DNA of 64,000 nucleotides from Massilia yuzhufengensis. Lineage in GTDB: Bacteria; Pseudomonadota; Gammaproteobacteria; Burkholderiales; Burkholderiaceae_D. The translations under genes were made by a program, and so were the position numbers. Below the pieces are notes generated by a model that did not search any database, was not told the origin of the DNA, and worked only from the letters and a program-made list of their open reading frames with translations. Of the stretch, positions 36,575 through 45,865 are shown one piece after another. The stretch is taken from positions 62,001-126,000 of the forward strand of contig NZ_FOLD01000013.1 of the NCBI RefSeq assembly GCF_900112225.1. Direction: 5' to 3'. Each line of letters opens with the position of its first letter. Within the stretch, counting starts at the first letter, position 1.

Positions 36575-36606
36575 AAAGGCCGGCTTCCCTACGGAAGCCG
36601 GCCTTT
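36575..36606 (+). terminator. terminator hairpin after the Crp/Fnr gene
   Basis: Perfect 14-bp stem AAAGGCCGGCTTCC/GGAAGCCGGCCTTT with a CTAC loop. The U-run is only three long. Confidence 0.75.
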
Positions 36607-36611
36607 GTCGC

Positions 36612-36644
36612 GTTGGGTGGTCGGCTTCGCCGACCGCCCTACCG
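36612..36644. repeat. dispersed palindrome, family A copy 3
   Basis: TTGGGTGGTCGGC, loop TTC, GCCGACCGCCCTACC, between a terminator and the stop of the minus-strand gene. Confidence 0.72.
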
Positions 36645-36654
36645 CAGCACATCG

Positions 36655-37743
36655 TTATTGATCGCGCGCCAGCACGCCATTGTTCACGCGCACCCGGTCA
36701 CCCTGGCGGAAGCCCGGATCGTTCTCGAACTGCAGGGTCTGCGTTGCGCCGCTGGTGGTATACCGCACCACCACCTCATAGCGCTCGCCGCGCTTCATGT
36801 TGCGCTCGATATTGCGGCCGGCAAGGCCGCCCGCCACCGCACCGGCCACCGAGGCGGCGGTACGGCCGCTGCCGCTACCGATCTGGTTGCCGAGCAGGCC
36901 GCCCACCACGGCGCCGCCCACGGTGCCCAGGTAGTTGCCATTACCCGACACTTCGATCACATTCACCGCTTCCACCGTCGCGCAATTGGTGCAGTAGCGC
37001 GCCTGGCGCGGCTCGGTGGTGCGGGTGGCCGCCAGCAGCGGACGGCCCAGCACCGAGGTGGCGGTACGGCCGTTGGCGCGGATGGTGGCGGTCACGCGGC
37101 TGTCGCGGTTGATGCGGTCCGCGTTGCGGATGGTGTAGACGGCGTCGTATTCGCCGGGGCGCACTTCAGGCAGGAAGAATACGCCGCGGGCGCCGGTGAT
37201 CGCCAGCTCGACGCGGGCGCCAGGGGTGGCGAATACGGTGAAGCGCAGCTCGTTGCCTGGACCCAGGTCGGGGCTGGCCTCCACCTCGAAACGCTGGATC
37301 GCCAGGTTCGCGGCCAGCTGGCCACGACGTTCGCCGCGCGGCGCATTCGACTGCAGCAGCGACTCGCGCAGCAGGTTGGTCGCGACCTGGTTGCCCAGGC
37401 GCAGGTTGGCGGTGACGCTGCTGTCCGCGCGGATACGGTCGCGGCTGCCGATGGTATAGGTGCCGGTGTACTGGCCCGGTTCCACTTCGGTCAGGTTCAG
37501 GTTGCGGGTGGCGCCATCGATGCGCAGGGTGGCGCTGCCACCGGGGCTGCCGTACAGGTCGAAGTGCAGCTCGACGCCCGGCACCAGGCGGCGCACTTCT
37601 TCCACGTTGAATCCACTGATGGCCGGGCCATAGGCGCGGTTGTTCTGGTATTGCTGGGCCTGGACGGCGGCGCCGCCCAGGGCGACGGGGCCGAGCGCCA
37701 CGGCGGTGGCGAACACGGCTTGCAACAGTTTGCGGAAGTGCAT
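36655..37743 (-). CDS. exported protein with two beta-repeats and a glycine-zipper domain
   Basis: A 362-aa protein with an N-terminal signal peptide to about residue 30. Two homologous repeats of about 80 residues follow (about 55-130 and 160-240), each running PGxELxF, PG, EVxPGxY, YTIxxxDRI and SxVTA. Next is a CTNC pair near 255, then a glycine-zipper (2TM) segment GGAVVGGLLGNQIGSGSG (about 280-315) that normally inserts in the outer membrane, and a short basic tail. It is probably an envelope protein. The repeats may be Ig-like. Function is unknown. Confidence 0.78.
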   Translation of the reverse strand: MHFRKLLQAVFATAVALGPVALGGAAVQAQQYQNNRAYGPAISGFNVEEVRRLVPGVELHFDLYGSPGGSATLRIDGATRNLNLTEVEPGQYTGTYTIGSRDRIRADSSVTANLRLGNQVATNLLRESLLQSNAPRGERRGQLAANLAIQRFEVEASPDLGPGNELRFTVFATPGARVELAITGARGVFFLPEVRPGEYDAVYTIRNADRINRDSRVTATIRANGRTATSVLGRPLLAATRTTEPRQARYCTNCATVEAVNVIEVSGNGNYLGTVGGAVVGGLLGNQIGSGSGRTAASVAGAVAGGLAGRNIERNMKRGERYEVVVRYTTSGATQTLQFENDPGFRQGDRVRVNNGVLARDQ

Positions 37744-37812
37744 GGCTTCTCCTTTGTCATTGGTATTTAGTCCTCAACCAACTTACGCTTCGGCACAACA
37801 GGTGTCAGTACG

Positions 37813-38463
37813 CTAACGAACGCAGTGGACGGCGTCGCCCGACGTCACGTAGATGGTGTCGCCCGCCTCGGGCCGGATCGCATGGCCGCCGGTGAAGGAG
37901 CCGAAGGAAGGCAGGATCATGCGCTCCCGCCCGACCACGAAGCACGGCAGGCGCAATGCGTCGAAACGGGTGGCCAGCACATACACCGGATGGATGTGGC
38001 CGGCCAGCGCGTAGCCGGGCGTGTCCAGGTCCGGATGGTGGCAGAACGCGAACGGGCCGATCGCATGCGGCTCGTCGACCAGCGCAATGGACAGCGCCCT
38101 GGCGGGGTCGCCGGCGTGGCGGTCGTGGTTGCCGCGCACGAGGGTCAGGGCCAGGTCGAGGCGCCGCTGGCGCCAGGCCAGCATCGCCTGCTGGGTGGCG
38201 CTGGCGTGGGCCGCGCGCGCGTGCAGGAAGTCGCCCAGGAACACGATGTGGCGCGCCCCATGCGCATCGACCAGGGCGTCCAGGCCCGCGAGGTTCTCGG
38301 TGGTGGTCCCGCGCGGCACCGGCACGCCCAGGGAACGGAAGGCGGCCGCCTTGCCGAAGTGGATATCGGCGATGATCAGCATTTTCTCCGCCGGCCAGTA
38401 CACCGCCTTCTCGGGCAGCAGCAGCATCGATTCGCCGGCAATGCGGACAGCGGTCCCCGTCAT
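37813..38463 (-). CDS. pdeM: ligase-associated metallophosphoesterase (MPE/PdeM)
   Basis: A 216-aa calcineurin-like enzyme with the metal motifs [22 protein letters not shown] and HIHPV. In the Pseudomonas putida repair cluster, the homologue is a manganese-dependent DNA nuclease/phosphoesterase. Its ATG overlaps the Lhr stop by four bases, and it is the last of the repair operon. Confidence 0.9.
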   Translation of the reverse strand: MTGTAVRIAGESMLLLPEKAVYWPAEKMLIIADIHFGKAAAFRSLGVPVPRGTTTENLAGLDALVDAHGARHIVFLGDFLHARAAHASATQQAMLAWRQRRLDLALTLVRGNHDRHAGDPARALSIALVDEPHAIGPFAFCHHPDLDTPGYALAGHIHPVYVLATRFDALRLPCFVVGRERMILPSFGSFTGGHAIRPEAGDTIYVTSGDAVHCVR

Positions 38464-40925
38464 GCGGCGGCGGCCTTTTCAAGTTCGCGCACCATGCGCG
38501 CGACGCGGTCGGACAGCTTCTCGGTACTGACCTTCTCGCGGAAGCGCTCGACCATCAGCGCGAAGCCGAAGGGCGTGGCGCGCCGCACTTCGCGGAAAGC
38601 CACGCGGCGCCCGTGCAATTCATCGAGCGTCTCGCGCAGGCGCGTCAGTTCCAGTTCCTGTTCCAGCACTTCGCGCTGCGCTTGCGTGAGCAGCAGGTTG
38701 CCCGCGTCGTGTTTGCGGAAGACCTCGAAGAACAGCGAGGACGAGGCCTGCAGCTGGCGGTTCGATTTCGGCTGCCCCGGATAGCCCTGGAAGATCAGGC
38801 CGGCGATGCGCGCGACTTCGCGGAAGCGCTGCTGCGACAGCTGGGTGGCGTTCAGGCTGCCCAGCACGTCTTCCAGCAGGCACTCGGTGGTGAACAGGTC
38901 CACCTTGCTCCCCATCGCGCCGGCGAAGATGCGCGGCCAGTCCACCGGCTCGGGGCTGAGCAGCTCGAAGCCGTAGTCGTTGATCGCAATCGAAAAGGTC
39001 GAAGGCTGCATGCGCCCGACCCGGAATGCGAACAGCGAGGCCAGCCCCATGTGCACCGAACGTCCTGCGAACGGGTACACGAACAAATGGTAGCCTTCGC
39101 GGCTCTTCATGCTTTCCAAAACCAGGGTCTCGCTGGTGGGCAGCGCCGACCAGCGGCACTGGATCTCGATGAGCGGGTGCAGCGCCTGCATTTCCGGGCC
39201 TTCGAAGCGCCCTTCTGCCGCCAGGCGCAGCTCTTCCAGCGCGGCGTGCGCCAGTTCCGACGACATCGGCATCTTGGCGCCCTGCCAGCGCGCGATGGCG
39301 CCGCGGTTGGTGGTGGCGCGCTTCACGAAGGCGGTCATCTCGTGCACCCGCACGAATTCCAGGATGCGCCCGCCGAACAGGAAGTGGTCGCCCGGCTTCA
39401 GGCGCGAGATGAAGGATTCCTCGACGCTGCCGATGCGGCCCCCGCTCATGTACTTCACCGAGATCGACGAGTCGGACACGATGGTGCCGATGCCCATCCT
39501 GTGGCGGCGCCCGATGGCGCTGTCCGGCACGCGGTACACGCCCTCCTCGTCCGGCAGCACGCGCCGGTATTCCGGATACACGGTCAGGCTCTGGCCGCCG
39601 CGCGCGACGAAATCGAGCGCCCACTGCCACTCTTCTTCGTTCAGCTTGCGGTAGGACCAGGCGCGCCTGACTTCCTCATACAGTTCGGCGGAGATGAAAC
39701 CGCCGCCCAACGCCACCGTGACCAGGTGCTGCACCAGCACGTCGAAGGGTTTGTTGGGCACGTAGCGCCCTTCGATGCGGCGCGCCGCCACCGCCTTCTT
39801 GGCGCCGGCCGCTTCCAGCAGTTCCAGGCTGTTGGTCGGCACCAGGGTCACGCGCGACACCCGCCCTGGCGCGTGGCCGCTGCGCCCGGCCCGCTGCAGC
39901 AGGCGCGCGATGCCCTTGGCGCTGCCCACCTGCAGCACGCGCTCGACCGGCAGGAAGTCCACGCCCAAATCCAGGCTGGCGGTGCAGATCACGGCTTTCA
40001 GCTCGCCCTTCTTCAGGCCCATCTCGACCCACTCGCGCACCTCGCGGTCGAGCGAGCCGTGGTGCAGCGCGATCACGCCGGCCCAGTCGGGGCGCGCCTC
40101 CAGGATGTTCTGGTACCAGACCTCGGACTGCGAGCGGGTATTCGTAAACACCAGGGTGGCGTTGTAGTGCTCGATCTCGTCGATCACCGGCTGCAGCATC
40201 TGCAGGCCCATGTGGCCGCCCCAGGGAAAACGCGCCACGTTGGCGGGGATCAGGCAGTCGACCTGGATCTGCTTGCGCAGGTCGCCCTCGACCAGCACGC
40301 CCTCGTCGCCGCCCAGCAGTACCTGGCGCGCCAGGTCGAGGTTGCCCATCGTCGCCGACACGCCCCACACCAGCAGTTCCGGGCGCCACTGGCGCAGGCG
40401 CGCCAGCGCCAGCTGCACCTGCACCCCGCGCTTGCTGCCCATCAGTTCATGCCACTCGTCGATGACGATCATGTCGAGGTGCTTGAACTGTTCGGCGGCG
40501 GCCGCGTGGCTGAGCATCAGCGACAGGCTTTCGGGCGTCGTCACCAGCGTGGCCGGCATGCTCCTGGTCTGGCGCGCGCGCTCGGCCGAACCGGTATCGC
40601 CGGTGCGGGCGCCGATTTTCCACTCCGGCATGAGCTGGGCGGCCGATTCTTCCAGCGCGCGCTGGGTGTCGGCGGCGAGCGCGCGCATCGGCGTGATCCA
40701 CAGCACGCGCAGGCCCGCCGTATGGCGGCCGGACTTGAGCCCGGCGCGCTGCAGGGCGGCGAACCACACGGCGAAGGTCTTGCCGGCGCCGGTGTTCGCA
40801 TGCAGCAGGCCCGACTCGCCCTTCAGGGCCGCCTTCCACACGTTGCGCTGGAAGGGAAAGACCTTCCAGCCACGCGCTTCGAACCAGGCGTCGATGCGTT
40901 CGGTAACGGGATTCTTTTTACTCAT
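38460..40925 (-). CDS. ligase-associated Lhr-Core DEXH-box DNA helicase
   Basis: An 821-aa superfamily 2 helicase. Walker A is in [13 protein letters not shown] (about residue 45), the DEWHELMG box is motif II near 150, and motif VI is [13 protein letters not shown] near 335. The C-terminal winged-helix and Lhr-specific domains complete the core. The homologue, Lhr-Core, translocates 3' to 5' on single-stranded DNA and unwinds RNA:DNA hybrids. ATGA overlap with the ligase gene upstream and with the phosphoesterase downstream indicates coupled translation. Confidence 0.93.
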   Translation of the reverse strand: MSKKNPVTERIDAWFEARGWKVFPFQRNVWKAALKGESGLLHANTGAGKTFAVWFAALQRAGLKSGRHTAGLRVLWITPMRALAADTQRALEESAAQLMPEWKIGARTGDTGSAERARQTRSMPATLVTTPESLSLMLSHAAAAEQFKHLDMIVIDEWHELMGSKRGVQVQLALARLRQWRPELLVWGVSATMGNLDLARQVLLGGDEGVLVEGDLRKQIQVDCLIPANVARFPWGGHMGLQMLQPVIDEIEHYNATLVFTNTRSQSEVWYQNILEARPDWAGVIALHHGSLDREVREWVEMGLKKGELKAVICTASLDLGVDFLPVERVLQVGSAKGIARLLQRAGRSGHAPGRVSRVTLVPTNSLELLEAAGAKKAVAARRIEGRYVPNKPFDVLVQHLVTVALGGGFISAELYEEVRRAWSYRKLNEEEWQWALDFVARGGQSLTVYPEYRRVLPDEEGVYRVPDSAIGRRHRMGIGTIVSDSSISVKYMSGGRIGSVEESFISRLKPGDHFLFGGRILEFVRVHEMTAFVKRATTNRGAIARWQGAKMPMSSELAHAALEELRLAAEGRFEGPEMQALHPLIEIQCRWSALPTSETLVLESMKSREGYHLFVYPFAGRSVHMGLASLFAFRVGRMQPSTFSIAINDYGFELLSPEPVDWPRIFAGAMGSKVDLFTTECLLEDVLGSLNATQLSQQRFREVARIAGLIFQGYPGQPKSNRQLQASSSLFFEVFRKHDAGNLLLTQAQREVLEQELELTRLRETLDELHGRRVAFREVRRATPFGFALMVERFREKVSTEKLSDRVARMVRELEKAAAA

Positions 40926-42556
40926 GCACCGGCAGCGGCCAGCAGGCCTTTCAGGGTATCGAGGGTGTCGGCTTCGTCCACCGGCTTGTCCTGGCGGCGC
41001 CGCAGAATGCGCGGGAAGCGTACCGCGACCCCGGCCTTGTGGCGGGTAGAGAGCGCAATGCCCTCGAAGCCCAGTTCGAACACCATGGTCGGTTTGACGG
41101 AGCGCACCGGCCCGAATTTTTCAATCGTCGTCTTGCGCACCACATTGTCCACCTGCGCGATCTCGGCGTCGGTCAGGCCGGAATAGGCTTTGGCGAAGGG
41201 CACCAGCCTGCGTTCCTCGCCTTCCCCATCCCACACGGCGAAGGTATAGTCGGTATAGAGCGAGGCGCGGCGCCCGCTGCCGGCCTGGGCGTAGATCAGC
41301 ACCGCGTCCACCGTGTAGGGGTCGACCTTCCATTTCCACCAGGTGCCGACATCCTTGGTGCGGCCCACGCCGTACTGGGCGCTGCGCGCCTTGAGCATCA
41401 TGCCTTCCACCCCGCGCATGCGCGATTCCGTGCGCAGCGCCGCCAGCGCATCCCAGCTGTCAGCCTTGATCACGGGCGATGCGCGCAGCTGGGGCGATGC
41501 GGCGGCGGCCACTTCGGTTTCCATCAGCGCGCGCCGCTCGTGCTGGGGCAGCGCGCGCAGGTCGACGCCGCCGAACTCCAGCAAGTCGTAGCAGCACAGC
41601 ACCGCCGGCAGTTCGCCCAGCAGCTTGGCGCTCAGGGTCTTGCGGCCGATGCGCTTCTGCAGGTCGGCGAAGGGCGCCGGCGCGTCGCAGCCCGGCTGCC
41701 AGATCAGCACTTCGCCATCGAGCACCGTGCCTTCCGGGATGACGACCCGCGCCAGCTCCGGGAAGCGTTCGGTGATCAGGTCTTCGCCGCGCGACCACAG
41801 GTAATTCTGGCCGCCGCGGCGCACCAGCTGGGCGCGGATGCCGTCGTACTTCCATTCCACCTGCCAGTCGTTGATCTCGCCCAAGGCGGACGGTTCGCCC
41901 TGCAGCTGGTGGGCCAGGAAGAAGGGATAGGGCTGGCCGCCGCGCAGCTTGTGCTCTTCATCGGACTGCTCGGCGATGAGCTGCAGGAAGCTGGTGGCGG
42001 TGGGCCGCACCGAATTGTCGGTCCAGCCCATCAGGCGCTGGGCGATCAGCTTGCTGTCCACGGCCGCAATGGCCGCCAGCGCGCGCGTGACCAGCAGGCG
42101 CGAGACGCCAACCCGGAAGCCCCCGCCGATCAGTTTCACGAACAGGAAACGCTCGCGCCAGTCCAGTTCATCCCAGGCCGCAAAGAGCGCTTCGCGGATG
42201 GTGCCCGGATCGGCGCCGCGCAGCGGGCCGATGCGCTCTTCCATCCACTGCGCCAGTCCGAGGTCGCTGCGGCGGCTGGGCGGCGGCAGGATGTGGGCGA
42301 TGGTCTCGGCCATGTCGCCGACCGCATGGTAGGACTCGTCGAACAGCCATTCGTCCAGTCCCGCGTATTGGATCGCATACTGGCGCAGCAGCTTGGTCGG
42401 CACCGCCTGGCGCGGCTTGCCGCCAGCGAGGAAGTACACGGCCCACGCCGCGTTTTCCGGTGCGGCCTGCGAGAAGTACTGCTGCAGGGCGTCGAGCTTG
42501 CGGGTGGTGGAGGTGGTTTCGTCGAGGTCGGCGTAGAGGCGGGCGAATTCACGCAT
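40922..42556 (-). CDS. ATP-dependent DNA ligase, repair-cluster type
   Basis: A 544-aa ligase with N-terminal DNA-binding domain, nucleotidyltransferase domain with the adenylated lysine in WKYDGIR (about residue 240), and OB domain ending RFPRILRRR. It seals nicks with ATP rather than NAD, and so is an accessory repair enzyme. ATG 42556 overlaps the exonuclease stop by eight bases. A longer upstream frame is a shadow of that gene. Confidence 0.94.
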   Translation of the reverse strand: MREFARLYADLDETTSTTRKLDALQQYFSQAAPENAAWAVYFLAGGKPRQAVPTKLLRQYAIQYAGLDEWLFDESYHAVGDMAETIAHILPPPSRRSDLGLAQWMEERIGPLRGADPGTIREALFAAWDELDWRERFLFVKLIGGGFRVGVSRLLVTRALAAIAAVDSKLIAQRLMGWTDNSVRPTATSFLQLIAEQSDEEHKLRGGQPYPFFLAHQLQGEPSALGEINDWQVEWKYDGIRAQLVRRGGQNYLWSRGEDLITERFPELARVVIPEGTVLDGEVLIWQPGCDAPAPFADLQKRIGRKTLSAKLLGELPAVLCCYDLLEFGGVDLRALPQHERRALMETEVAAAASPQLRASPVIKADSWDALAALRTESRMRGVEGMMLKARSAQYGVGRTKDVGTWWKWKVDPYTVDAVLIYAQAGSGRRASLYTDYTFAVWDGEGEERRLVPFAKAYSGLTDAEIAQVDNVVRKTTIEKFGPVRSVKPTMVFELGFEGIALSTRHKAGVAVRFPRILRRRQDKPVDEADTLDTLKGLLAAAGA

Positions 42557-43613
42557 CGGGCGCTCCCGCTTGCGGCTCCGGCTCGGCCTTCGACGCGGCG
42601 GCGCCTGCGGGCGGCGTGGACTCGTCTTCTTCCTCGTCGCCGTATTCGGTATCGAAGCCCTTGGCGTCCAGCCCGTTCTGGCACAGCCAGCGCACCATGG
42701 TGGGAATCGAGCCATGGGTGACGATGACCTGCTCGGCCTGGGTAGCCTTGATGGCGCTCATCAGGCCGGGCCAGTCGGCATGGTCCGACAGCACGAAGCC
42801 GCGGTCCACGCCACGCCGGCGCCGCGCGCCGCGCAGCAGCATCCAGCCGCTGGCGAAGGAATCGCTGTAGTCGCCGAAGCGCTTCATCCAGGGCGAGCCG
42901 CTGGCCGAGGGCGGCGCGATCACGATGGCGCGCCGCAGCGCCGCCTTGTCGATGTCGCTGACCATGACGGTTTCCGGCAGGTCGACGCCGCCGGCGCGGT
43001 AGACGCGGTTGAGCGGCTCCACCGCGCCATGGCAGACGATCGGGCCAATGCTCGGATCGAGCCGCGACAGGATGCGCTGGGCCTTGCCGAAGGAATACGC
43101 GAACACCACGCTGCAACGCCCGTCGTCGGCATTGCGGCGCCACCAGGCGTTGATCTCGTCGATGGTCTGCTGCTCGGGTTCCCAGCGGTAGATCGGCAGC
43201 CCGAAAGTGGATTCGGTGATGAAGGTGTCGCAGCGCACCGGCTCGAAGGGAGCGCAGGTTTTATCCGGTTCCACCTTGTAGTCGCCCGAGGCCACCCATA
43301 CTTCGCCGCCGCACTCCATGCGCACCTGGGCCGACCCCAGCACGTGGCCGGCCGGGTGCAGCGAGATGGTGACCCCGTTGTGGGTCACGGTGGCGCCGTA
43401 TTCGATGCCGTCGATGTTGATGTCTTGCCCAAGGCGCGAGCGCAGCACGTTCACGCCGGCAGACGTGGACAGGTAATGGCCATGGCCGACCCGCGCATGG
43501 TCGCCATGGGCGTGCGTGATCACGGCCCGGTCCACCGGGCGCCAGGGATCAATATAGAACTGGCCGGGTACGCAATACAGCCCCTCCTTGCGGACGACTA
43601 CCATGTCTCCCAT
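42549..43613 (-). CDS. ligase-associated MBL-fold DNA exonuclease
   Basis: A 354-aa metallo-beta-lactamase/beta-CASP enzyme related to SNM1 and CPSF73. The zinc motif HAHGDHARVGH is near residue 35, later ligands are in ASGDYK and LSDHADW, and the tail is acidic and Pro-rich. The family name in annotation is ligase-associated DNA exonuclease. It stands nine bases after the recQ stop. Confidence 0.92.
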   Translation of the reverse strand: MGDMVVVRKEGLYCVPGQFYIDPWRPVDRAVITHAHGDHARVGHGHYLSTSAGVNVLRSRLGQDINIDGIEYGATVTHNGVTISLHPAGHVLGSAQVRMECGGEVWVASGDYKVEPDKTCAPFEPVRCDTFITESTFGLPIYRWEPEQQTIDEINAWWRRNADDGRCSVVFAYSFGKAQRILSRLDPSIGPIVCHGAVEPLNRVYRAGGVDLPETVMVSDIDKAALRRAIVIAPPSASGSPWMKRFGDYSDSFASGWMLLRGARRRRGVDRGFVLSDHADWPGLMSAIKATQAEQVIVTHGSIPTMVRWLCQNGLDAKGFDTEYGDEEEDESTPPAGAAASKAEPEPQAGAPDA

Positions 43614-43622
43614 GCGTTCCTT

Positions 43623-45359
43623 TCATTGTTGCGGCGCCGCCTGGGCGGGCTTGAGCGGCTTGAGAAAACCTGCCAGGAAGGTGCGCGGCTCTTCCTGGCC
43701 GGGAAACTCCAGGGTTACCTGGTCGCCGGCGACGGCCACCACGATGCCCTCGCCGAACTTCGGCGACCTGGCGCGCCCGCCGATTTCAAAGTGCGGACCG
43801 CTCGGTGCCGGCGCCGGCTCGCGGTCGAACTCGTCGTCGCGGATGATGATGTCGTCAAGCAGCGTCAATGCCGGTGGATTCAGGCAGTTATCGCACTTGC
43901 AGCAGTGTTCGAAGCCGTCAACTTCGTCGCCAAAATAGTCCAGCAGCAGCTTCCAGCGGCAAAATCCGCTTACTGCGTAGCCTACCATTTGATCGAGCGC
44001 CACACGGTCCCGTTCAGCCTTCTGAACATAGACCTCAGCTAATTTCTCGAACACTCCCGGTTCAGGCTCCTTGCTCGAAGGCACGAACTCGAGCTTGCGG
44101 TTCTGGCGCAGCAGCTTGCCGTCCTTCAGCAGCTTCAGGCAGACCTTGAGCTTGGCCTCGCCCGCCTCTTCCAGCGCGCTTTCCAGGCGCTCGCAGCTCA
44201 GCGGACCTTCTTGCGCCAGTTCGCGCGCGACCGTGTAGACAGTCTGCAGCTCGGCCGCTGCCGGGTAATGCTTGACCAGGAAGAATTGCTGGATGCGCTT
44301 GTCGTCCTGCAGGAACAGCAGGGTGCAGTGGGCGTCCAGCCCGTCACGGCCGGCGCGGCCCGACTCCTGGTAATAGGACTCGAGGTTGGCCGGGATCTGC
44401 AGGTGGATGACAAAGCGCGTATCGCTCTTGTCGATGCCCATGCCGAAGGCATTGGTGGCCACCATGACGCGGCGCTCGCCGCTCATGAACATGTCCTGGT
44501 TATGCTTGCGCTCGGCGGACGGTAATTTGCCGTGGTAGATCGTGACCGACTCGCCGGCTTCTTCCAGCACGGCCAGCATTTCCTCGGCCACCTTGACGGT
44601 GGCGGCGTAGACGATGCCGATGCCCTCGTTCTGCTGCACCAGCCTCAGTGCCTGCTGCAGCTTTTCCTGGGCATTGGTGACCTGCACCACGCTGTAGTGC
44701 AGGTTCGGGCGGTAGATGCCGGTATTGATCACATTGAGCTTGCGGCCCAGCTGCTTGCCGATGTCGGCGATGACCTCGTCGGTGGCGGTGGCCGTGAGCG
44801 CCAGCACCGGCGGCTTGCCGAGGGCGTCGATGGCGGCGCCCAGGCCGATGTAAGCGGTGCGAAAATCGTGGCCCCACTGCGAGATGCAGTGGGCTTCGTC
44901 GATCACGACGATGTCGAGCGTGACGGTTTTCAGCAGCGCGATGAATTCGGGCGAGACCAGGCGTTCCGGCGTGCAGAACACGATTTCGCAGGATTGGCTG
45001 GCGATCGCCTCGAGCGCGCCGGCTTCTTCTTCCGCATTCAGGCTGCTGTTGACCTGGACCGAGCGGATGCCGAGCTCGTCGAGCTTCTCGAGCTGGTCTT
45101 TCATCAGCGAGATCAGGGGCGAGACGACGATGGTGATCCCGACAAGCATCTTGGCGGGAATCTGGTAACACAGCGACTTGCCGCCGCCGGTTGGCATGAT
45201 GGCCAGGGTGTCCTTGCCGTCAAGGACACTGTCGATCACGCGTTGCTGGCCGTCGCGCAGTTGCTCGATCCCGAAAGTCGAGCGCAGCAGGCGACGGATG
45301 GTGTTGCGGCGCACGGCAAGCATGCCGCGGTGCAGGAGGGTGGGTTCGTATGTGGTCAT
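43623..45359 (-). CDS. recQ: RecQ-family ATP-dependent DNA helicase without HRDC
   Basis: A 578-aa 3'-5' helicase. Walker A is in MPTGGGKSLCYQIP, motif II in DEAHCISQWGHDF, and motif VI in QESGRAGRDG. The zinc-binding module is CRWKLLLDYF followed by HCCKCDNC (about residue 475). The winged-helix region is short. In place of an HRDC domain, the C-terminus carries a small domain starting GGRARSPKFGEGIV, resembling the UvrD/PcrA tail or DUF3553. ATG 45359 is preferred over GTG 45371. It leads the repair operon with the exonuclease next. Confidence 0.9.
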   Translation of the reverse strand: MTTYEPTLLHRGMLAVRRNTIRRLLRSTFGIEQLRDGQQRVIDSVLDGKDTLAIMPTGGGKSLCYQIPAKMLVGITIVVSPLISLMKDQLEKLDELGIRSVQVNSSLNAEEEAGALEAIASQSCEIVFCTPERLVSPEFIALLKTVTLDIVVIDEAHCISQWGHDFRTAYIGLGAAIDALGKPPVLALTATATDEVIADIGKQLGRKLNVINTGIYRPNLHYSVVQVTNAQEKLQQALRLVQQNEGIGIVYAATVKVAEEMLAVLEEAGESVTIYHGKLPSAERKHNQDMFMSGERRVMVATNAFGMGIDKSDTRFVIHLQIPANLESYYQESGRAGRDGLDAHCTLLFLQDDKRIQQFFLVKHYPAAAELQTVYTVARELAQEGPLSCERLESALEEAGEAKLKVCLKLLKDGKLLRQNRKLEFVPSSKEPEPGVFEKLAEVYVQKAERDRVALDQMVGYAVSGFCRWKLLLDYFGDEVDGFEHCCKCDNCLNPPALTLLDDIIIRDDEFDREPAPAPSGPHFEIGGRARSPKFGEGIVVAVAGDQVTLEFPGQEEPRTFLAGFLKPLKPAQAAPQQ

Positions 45360-45437
45360 GATGCGCACCACTGTATGCCCCCGGCATCGCGCTCACTATA
45401 GGACGCAGCCTACCTCGCCCGTAGGAAGTCAACTTTT

Positions 45438-45471
45438 TTGCGGTAACTCACAATCACCGTGACAATGTCAC
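45438..45471 (+). promoter_or_regulatory. candidate promoter with a palindromic operator
   Basis: -35 TTGCGG (45438-45443), a 17-base spacer, -10 GACAAT (45461-45466). The -10 lies in the perfect palindrome GTGACAATGTCAC (45459-45471). The layout suggests a repressor site. Confidence 0.45.
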
Positions 45472-45507
45472 AAGGTTTATTCCTACAACTCCACGGAGGT
45501 TTTGACT

Positions 45508-45534
45508 ATGGTTAAGGCCGGAAAGGCGTCCTAA
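45508..45534 (+). CDS. possible 8-aa leader peptide
   Basis: Reading frame MVKAGKAS, preceded by CGGAGG at eight bases' spacing and by a candidate promoter. It ends 47 bases before the 39-aa reading frame. It could be a regulatory leader peptide or a chance frame. Confidence 0.35.
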   Translation: MVKAGKAS

Positions 45535-45581
45535 GATGGGAGCCATCATCACGACACATCTATCGATCAGGGAGTCTCATC

Positions 45582-45701
45582 ATGGCACGCCATCATCCAA
45601 TGACCTGGACCGCAGTCCACCTGGCCCTGGCCAGTGCGGCCACCTGGCTGCTGCTGGAAACCGAGGCGCTGACCGGGGCGTTGCTGGTGGCGTTTCACTG
45701 A
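45582..45701 (+). CDS. 39-aa putative membrane peptide
   Basis: The peptide starts MARHHPMTWTAVHLALASAA and has one hydrophobic stretch (about residues 9-25, VHLALASAATWLLLE) and a second short one at the C-terminus, so a membrane helix is likely. GGGAG lies seven bases before the ATG. No homologue is recognised. A family B palindrome follows at 45715. It belongs to the size range of small membrane regulators. Translation is not proven. Confidence 0.5.
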   Translation: MARHHPMTWTAVHLALASAATWLLLETEALTGALLVAFH

Positions 45702-45714
45702 TTTGCACGCAAAA

Positions 45715-45742
45715 TTGGGGCCTGGCCTGCGCCGGGACGACG
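45715..45742 (-). repeat. dispersed palindrome, family B copy 3
   Basis: TTGGGGCCTGGCCTGCGCC followed by GGGACGACG. An inverted mate lies at 45790-45817. Confidence 0.72.
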
Positions 45743-45789
45743 TGCCGGGGCTAACGCTTAGCGCATGTGTTGATCGATGCTCGTAGCAC

Positions 45790-45817
45790 CGTCGTACCGG
45801 CGAAGGCCGGTACCCAA
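45790..45817 (+). repeat. dispersed palindrome, family B copy 4
   Basis: CGTCGTACCGGCGAAGGCC followed by GGTACCCAA, head-to-head with the copy 47 bases upstream. Confidence 0.75.
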
Positions 45818-45820
45818 GTC

Positions 45821-45860
45821 AAAAAACAAACGCCATGTCTCAACAGAGAACATGGCGTTT
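45821..45860 (-). terminator. intrinsic terminator after ahpF
   Basis: 11-bp stem AAACGCCATGT/ACATGGCGTTT, loop of 11 bases, U-run on the minus strand. Confidence 0.88.
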
Positions 45861-45865
45861 TTGCA

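Noticed and set aside
38613-41186. Plus-strand frame of about 850 codons across the Lhr helicase
   Set aside because: Antisense shadow of helicase codons with no recognisable fold.
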